A stretch of DNA of 64,000 nucleotides from Thalassia testudinum (Eukaryota; Streptophyta; Magnoliopsida; Alismatales; Hydrocharitaceae): NCBI GenBank assembly GCA_037157565.1, contig JAZHRO010000039.1:40796001-40860000 (forward strand). The letters are read 5' to 3'. The notes beneath the pieces are model-generated. The model was not told the DNA's origin. It did no database searches and worked only from the letters and a program-made list of their open reading frames with translations. Positions 58,560 through 64,000 of this stretch are shown here, one piece after another; position 1 is the first letter of the stretch, and each line of letters begins with the position of its first letter. A program made the position numbers and the translations under genes.

Positions 58560-59338
58560 TTCTCAAAGAAGATCACATCTACCATGACAATGTATCTCCT
58601 GTGAACTAGATCATAGCGCTTGTATCCCTTCTAAGTCTTGGAATATCCAAGGAACATGCACTTCACAGTACGGGAAGCAAACTTATCCTAATTACCAAAG
58701 GCATGGACGAAACATGTGCAGCCGAAAATCCATAAAGGCAAAGTGATAACCTATCTCAGCCTGGATAGAGAACGTAGTACGTGATCCGTCCTCCAAGCAC
58801 AAAAGAGGGTACCCGACTGATCAAGGTAATTACAGTAAGGATGGCATCTCCCCAAAATTACCTTGGGACCTTCATATGTAGCATCAAAGTCTGAACAACG
58901 TCCAGGAGATGTCTCAACTTGTACTCTACCGTACCGTTCTACTGAGACGTGTAGACGTAAGATGCTTGATGTATGACCCCATGCCTGCTGAAGAACTATA
59001 GATCCTTCTGTATGAACTTCAATGCATTGTCATTGCGGAAAACTCTAACAGTCATGGCATACTGGGTCTGCACCTCTAAAAGAAACCTCTACATAATCTA
59101 GGGAATCTATGATCGACTCTTCATCAAGAAGACCCAAGTGCGGTGACTACAATCATCCATAAATATTGCATAATACATGTGTCCTCCTAGAGTCATAACT
59201 CTGGATGGTCCCCATATGTTACAGTGTACTAGTGCAAACAGGGTAGCACTCACCCCATCGCTCCGTCATGGGAAGCTACTCTGATGGTGTTTCCCAACTT
59301 GACAATCCTCGCACACAAGAGTCAAAGATTCTAACAAC
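58560..59338 (-). pseudogene. Copia integrase (decayed)
   Basis: Begins with CEDCQVGKHHQSSFP (zinc Cys pair of the integrase N-terminus, about 59310-59270). Remnants of the core follow with many stops. Confidence 0.6.
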
Positions 59339-59905
59339 TCAAGATACATCTGTCGCATTCTTGACTAATGGATGACCAAGCCTCCCATGCCATAGCCAAG
59401 GATCACTAGCAATAGATACAGCTCTAGCGAACAAGGCAGATGTGTCCAAGTAGTGTAGGCCCTCATTCTCCATGCCTCCACCAAGGATCTCCCTCATCTG
59501 TCTGTCCCAGAGGTAACAGTGCTCCTCATCAAATATCACCCAGTACGACTCAAATAATAAGTTCATAGAAAACTCAAAAGTACAATGAACATCTTCAATC
59601 ATCAACCTAGAGGTAGCCTGAACACCTCCAACGACCGTGATCGACGAAGTGGCGCCATTAGCAACCCTCACTCTCCTAATCCCACACAAGGACAAGGGAT
59701 TCTCCAAATGCTCTATGTTACCGCTAAGATAAATAGATAACCCAAAGTCGATTACCCAAGTACCACCGGACTTCTTCTTTAACCCTTCTTGGGTTACACA
59801 AGCAATCCGTTGTGGATCCAAAATCGACCCTATCTTAGGGCCAAACATGAGCTCCATGCATGAAAGAAGGCTCATCATGCTATAGAAAAGAAACACCTTC
59901 TTCAA
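59339..59905 (-). pseudogene. Copia protease and pre-integrase domain
   Basis: A 188-codon open frame: TWVIDFGLSIYLSGN is the protease active-site block (DFGLS where DSGAS is usual), followed by RVRVANGATSSI and WLWHGRLGHP, the GAG-pre-integrase signature. Best preserved copia frame in the window. Confidence 0.8.
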
Positions 59906-60310
59906 GAGCGAGAGGACTCGTCATTAACCAAGTTGTGTATAAGAGAGTGCTCATCACACACAAATCTCTCAACAGAAGATCTGACACCGCTACACACGTC
60001 AGAAATATGTTGCGCCATTCTTCCTCAGCAACACGCAATGGTAGGTGCACCATGGGGCCCACTGGCTGCACTAGAGATACCACCCAGCCTACTACTGTTG
60101 CCCAGCCACCCAGCTGCGGTGCTTCTGCTGCCCAGCCACCTGGTAGCAGCACTACTGCTACCCGACCATCCAGCGGCAGCGCTGTGGACACTACCTACGC
60201 TACTGCAGCCACTATGGTTCTCCCAGGGATGAATCATCAAGATATTGGTGATCCACACATCTTCGCATGGTGGAAAATTTGGTGGGATTTCAGAGCACCA
60301 ACCTAGGACT
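59906..60310 (-). other. Spacer in place of gag
   Basis: Encodes only a Gly/Ala/Val-rich broken reading with a repeated CAGCCACC-type unit (60080-60190). No gag domain or zinc knuckle. Confidence 0.4.
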
Positions 60311-60325
60311 GCTACTCTGAAATCA
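60311..60325 (-). other. Primer-binding site of the third copia
   Basis: Minus strand TGATTTCAGAGTAGC resembles TGGTATCAGAGC and directly follows an LTR-like CA end (plus strand TGTGAAG at 60326). Confidence 0.5.
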
Positions 60326-60739
60326 TGTGAAGAGGAAAGGCTTTCATCACCTTCAAAAGAAACCCTAGGCTCTCTTTTATAGAGAAGAGCATTGGGTTAA
60401 TTACAAGGGAACCCAATAAATATATAAAATTACATAATATCCCTTGTACTCAACAAAAACAATTATGAATAGATATATGATAAAAGAAAATAATTAAAGA
60501 GATGCTATTTGACATTATTTGATTTCGTACATGTGATTAAAATGAAAAAAAAAAACATTCAAACAATAACATTGTTCGATGTATGAAACTTGTAATACAG
60601 ATGTGTTTACTAAATTTCATGTAATGCCAACATGTATAACTTGCATATTTTGATTTTAGGCCATTAACTTGTCATATCGTAATATCCACTTGTAAAACAA
60701 AGGCAATGACTTGTAAAAGGAATAAAGGAATATATATAT
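60326..60739 (-). mobile_element. Probable 5' LTR of the third copia
   Basis: AT-rich; starts (plus strand) TGTGAAGAGGAAAGG. Contains TCTCTTTTATAGAGAAGAG near 60372. The outer end is not determined; a MITE begins at 60740. Confidence 0.4.
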
Positions 60740-61044
60740 GGGAGCTAAGAGCATACAAGTGACCTACGCGTAAGTTATGTACAGGTGCGACAATTTCTCC
60801 CACTACAAGTATTGTTTTGGATTGAAATTTTGGGGATTGAGATCACTCCATATAAACACGTTATGCACCGAATTTGAAGCCAATCTGACACTCCTAGCAC
60901 CTACATCGAAGGGGAATCATTTTTTATGGCTTAAGTATTACGAAATTTAGCCCTAATGGATGTAAGTGTTAGAAGTGTCGGATTGACTTCAAATTTGGTA
61001 CATAACATGTTCATAACTTACGTGCAGGTCACTTACACACTCCC
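60740..61044. mobile_element. Foldback MITE, complete unit
   Basis: About 305 bp. The left arm (GGGAGC...GTGACCT, GTAAGTTATGT, then AATTTGAAGCCAATC and CACTCCTAGCACCTAC) is the near complement of the right arm (GTAAGTGTTAGAAGTG ... GTCACTTACACACTCCC). The whole unit could fold back on itself. No coding capacity. Flanked by TATATA on both sides. Confidence 0.75.
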
Positions 61045-61052
61045 TTTTCCCT

Positions 61053-61394
61053 ATATATAAGTGAGGCAATATCTCCCACTACGAGGAATGTTTTAGACTG
61101 AAAATTTAAGGATTGAGATCACTCCATGTAAACATGTCATGCACCAAATTTGAAGCCAATCCAACACACCTAGCACCTACATCCAGTAGGGCTAACTTTC
61201 ATGATACTTAGGCTGTCAAAAATGAATCCCCTTTAATGTAGATGCTAAGAGTGTCGGATTGACTTCAATTTGATGCATAACATGTTCATATAGGGTAATC
61301 TTAATCCCCAAATTTTCAGTCAAAAATAATACTCGTAGTGGAAGATATTACCACACCTACACATAACTTATGTGCAAGTCACCTGCATGCTCCC
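61053..61394. mobile_element. Foldback MITE, second unit in tandem
   Basis: Same family as 60740-61044 with the outermost part of the left arm missing; the right arm ends GTCACCTGCATGCTCCC at 61394. The two units lie head to tail, 8 bp apart. Confidence 0.7.
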
Positions 61395-61412
61395 AGCCCT
61401 CATATGTGCATG

Positions 61413-63326
61413 TGTGAAAGAGTGAAGCCACATGGACAGTCCACATAGCAATCGGTCAAGGTGTCAAGGTCGAGTGGCCTATTTAGGAATTTAGGTTAGT
61501 GACTTGCATGCCAAGTTTTGTGTCACATGTGGCAACTTCTTTTAATTAGTAGGAGTCCAATTTAGGAATGAGATAATCTAGGATTAGTTGATTACTAGGA
61601 GTCCAATTTAGGAATGAGATCACACACAAGAAAGCCCAATCTTGTGCGTGAGTTTCCATGTGTCGGAGCCTCAACTTTCAAGGCATCTTCGTCAACATGG
61701 GAGTTCTCTTAAGAACTCCTTGAAGGACCTTGGCACCTTACGCAAGGCCGAAAAGAGACAGGAAGGGGACCCCTGTGAGTCTCTTCTCTCACACATTCGA
61801 TGCCTTAGACGAAGCGTAGAAGTAGAGGGAGACTTATTCTTTAAAGGAGAAGATAGCTGAAAAGAAGAATCAAATTAACACCGGAGAAGAGAAAGTCATT
61901 GCTTAAGGCACCATAATCAAGCTTCAAGGTGCCTCAAACTATGTTCTATGGGTGCGGGCGTTCAAAATCTTCGTAGGCGGCCAAGACAAGTTACATGTCC
62001 TACCGAAAGAGGAGCCTAAAGCCAAGGATACGAGGAAGAAGTAGGAGAAAGAGAACTACATGGTGATGAATTGGATGATGAACTCAGTCAATCCATCCAT
62101 CGCCTCCAATATGCTATACAAGAAGCCAGCGTTCAACATGTGGGATTCCTGAAGAAGAGACACTCCAAGAAAATTTAGCAATGCTCGCATCACCAACATA
62201 TATACTCACATTTGGATCACAAATCAAGGAGACCTTCCCCTTGATAAATATTATTCAAAAATGGAGATGCTATTGAGGAGCTCAAGATTTATGAGCTTGT
62301 CTACTATGACAAGCAAACCACCACACGTGAAAAGTGGTAGGCTGCAAGATTTCTAATGGGATTACTTCCTATTAGCCAGCACATGATCAGATTTTGACGC
62401 TGGACAAAGAGATGAATCTTGAGATGATCTACAAACATCTCGAGAAACTTGGAGAACCAGAGGCTGAACCTAGTAGAGTTGCGGTGTCTAAAAACACCAC
62501 ATTGACCACTATTAATGGAGGCGTGGCGCAGGATGCGGGAAAGGACGAGGTTAAGGCTCAGGTTGAGTCTTCCTACCTTGTAAACATTGCGAGCGCACTA
62601 ATCACGCTCGTGACAAATGTTGGGACAAGTTCGAGAGACCACAACGTGGGACGAGAAATTCCTCTTGAGAGTTCTCCCTCTTGCCTACAGATTTAAAGAA
62701 GATTAGGACCATGCTTTAGGAGAAGACCACAGCAACCATAGCGACGACTATTGGGGTTGTCCAAGCAGCAATGACTTCAAAGGTTGCACAAGGACTCTCT
62801 GTGGATACTCAAGCAAATGAACGCCTGAGCATGGAGGATGAAGATGAGTGGTAGGGGCTTTAACCTCATCACAAATACACAAGTCTACAATATGATCCCA
62901 CTTTGCCTTGAGGGAGAGTGTAAAGGAGTGAAGCCACATGGCAATCGATAAGGGTGTCAAGGCAAGGTGGCCTATTTAGGAATTTAGGTTGGTAGCATGT
63001 ATGCCAAATTTTGTGCCACATGTGGCAACTTCTTTTAATTAGTAAGAGTCTAATTTAGGAATGAGATAATTTAAGATTAGTTGATTGATTGATTGTTAGG
63101 CTTTGATTTGATTGAGAGTTGTTTTTAAGTATATGATTAGATCTCTTTATATAGAGATCAACAATTACTCGTTTGAGTTGAGTTGGGATATTATTTTCTC
63201 CACATTAAACAACTCCCTCCTCTCTCCTTCTCCATTGTTGACTCTCCCTCTCTCTCTTCATCAATCTCCACACTCCATGTGTGGATCACTCACGCACCTA
63301 GGCCTGCTCCACTTCCACATGTTCTC

Positions 63327-63329
<3 letters not shown>
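61413..63329 (+). mobile_element. Small gag-only LTR element (TR-GAG type)
   Basis: Direct repeats beginning TGTGAAAGAGTGAAGCC (61413) and TGTAAAGGAGTGAAGCC (62919) are LTRs; the second is preceded by the purine tract TTGAGGGAGAG. The 3' LTR ends near 63329 (TTCTCACA). The 5' LTR is internally shortened and carries a 26-bp repeat (AGGAGTCCAATTTAGGAATG). The internal 1.2 kb encodes only gag. No protease, RT or integrase. Confidence 0.75.
61680..62880 (+). pseudogene. UBN2-type gag of the small LTR element
   Basis: Fragments in several frames: NYVLWVRAFKIFVGGQDKLH and EEPKAKD (about 61940-62030), NYMVMNWMMNSVNPSIASNM (62055-62115), GDLPLDKYYSKMEML (62230-62275), then LEMIYKHLEKLGEPEAE (62415-62465). 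These are successive blocks of the plant copia UBN2 gag. Several frameshifts and stops. No zinc knuckle is seen. It would package element RNA if intact. Confidence 0.75.

Positions 63330-63359
<30 letters not shown>
63330..63359. repeat. (TA)n microsatellite
   Basis: Fifteen or so TA units between the LTR end and the MITE start. Confidence 0.95.
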
Positions 63360-63361
<2 letters not shown>

Positions 63362-63735
63362 GAAAAATGTGGCTACCCCGTGGGGGAGCCAATTGGCTAC
63401 TCCCGACACTTTTAACTTCGTCAACAGATCACATTTCGCTATGAAATTTTAGGGATCTCACTATCTGAATATAACTAAGAATCATATAGAGTTTGAACTC
63501 AATCGGATAATTCTATCCCCTCCGTCAACAATGCTAAATTTTCAATGGTTTGAGATAGTGCGAAAAATCGACCCCGCTTGATGAAGGGGTTAAGGGCCTT
63601 CGATTCAAATAAAATTTGAAACACATTTTTCATTTCAATCCTCAAAATTTCATGGCAAAATGTAATCCGTAAATGAATTTAAAAGTGTTGGAGGTAGCCA
63701 ATTGACTCTCCCTTTGTGGTAGCCACATTTTACCC
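63360..63735. mobile_element. Complete MITE with 18-bp inverted ends
   Basis: Left end GGGAAAAATGTGGCTACC (63360-63377); right end is the complement of GGGTAAAATGTGGCTACC, one mismatch apart, ending at 63735. Flanking TA on both sides. 376 bp, no coding capacity. Sub-terminal repeats (AGCCAATTGGCTAC and TAGCCAATTGACTC) extend the fold. Relative of 46617-47041. Confidence 0.8.
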
Positions 63736-64000
63736 TATATAAATAGAGAAAGAAAAGGGAGCATGAAGAGAGAAGGGGGGAGTGTCTAATGAGCCTAAGG
63801 CTCAAATAACTTTCTTGAGCCAAATTCATTGAAACTCGTGTGGAGCCTCAAATAAGAAATCTAATCGTATAGATTGAAAATATATTGGTTAGATAGCTTA
63901 AAAATGAAATTTTACTGAAAAAGGAAATGGTTTTAATGGTTATCTTAATGAAGAAGCTATAACAATATTGCTTTGCAAATTGCAAGTCATGTTTTGTAAA
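63736..64000. other. Unassigned DNA, no gene seen
   Basis: AT-rich, nothing recognisable to the window end. Confidence 0.4.

Larger units (their letters stand above)
58046..60325 (-). mobile_element. Third copia element, 3' part missing, gag absent
   Basis: On the minus strand: PBS (60325-60311), short spacer, protease, pre-integrase, integrase and the start of RT, which stops at about 58046 against the LINE. Only about 0.4 kb separates the PBS from the protease, where a copia element normally has over 1 kb of gag. Confidence 0.75.

Noticed and set aside
60025..60306. Overlapping Ala/Ser/Gly-rich frames near the third copia PBS
   Set aside because: They come from a short repeated GCAGCC/CCACC unit in the spacer; no gag domain or zinc knuckle.
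1..64000. tRNA, rRNA, organellar insert or bacterial operon
   Set aside because: No cloverleaf, rRNA block or clustered bacterial genes seen; the sigma factor has an intron and is a nuclear plant gene.

Overview
This window reads as nuclear DNA of a flowering plant (species not determinable from sequence alone). The evidence is plant-type transposable elements (a Tat-type Ty3/gypsy element, several Ty1/copia elements, a plant L1-type LINE, MITEs and a hAT-like element) plus the last two exons of a plastid-type sigma factor gene with a GT-AG intron. Nearly all of the 64 kb is transposon-derived. The sigma factor exons at 44583-45155 (minus strand) are the only host coding sequence I can support.

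Layout. 1-5924: fragments of a gypsy-like element, with a primer-binding site at 841-860 and a very AT-rich probable LTR. 5925-15529: a decayed Tat-type gypsy element on the minus strand (5' LTR, PBS, gag, protease, RT, RNase H, second RNase H, integrase) with an antisense coiled-coil ORF at its 3' side and an LTR (LTR A) inserted in the second RNase H inside a 163-bp direct duplication. 15530-22968: non-coding, interrupted by a clean 2686-bp solo LTR (L). 22969-33912: an internally deleted copia element (SIRE-like) with a solo LTR inside its 5' LTR and, inside gag, a second solo LTR (R) that itself carries a third (B). 33913-43193: non-coding sequence, a copia/LINE block carrying solo LTR C, and a copia LTR fragment. 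43194-46203: sigma factor 3' exons and flanks. 46204-52531: MITE and microsatellites, then a minus-strand copia element split by a hAT-like element. 52532-58045: a nearly full-length but decayed LINE. 58046-60739: a third minus-strand copia without gag. 60740-64000: foldback MITEs, a short gag-only LTR element and another MITE.

The insertion history can be read directly. R (TSD TAAAA), B (TSD CACTC), L (TSD CCGGA), C (TSD TAGGT) and the LTR at 24331-26103 (TSD TTGTG) all have TG...CA ends and 5-bp target duplications. For B, C and the 24331 element an unoccupied version of the target is present elsewhere in the window. So many single LTRs in about 32 kb indicates extensive LTR-LTR recombination.

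The most unusual signal is a 10-bp palindrome, CAGACGTCTG, whose centre GACGTC is the plant bZIP C-box core. It occurs in dense irregular arrays in two unrelated LTR families (A/B and L/R/C). It is also recognisable, decayed in the way expected of CpG deamination, in the LTRs of the copia element. Because the motif has no stop codon in any frame, it creates the longest open frames in the window, which I do not consider genes.
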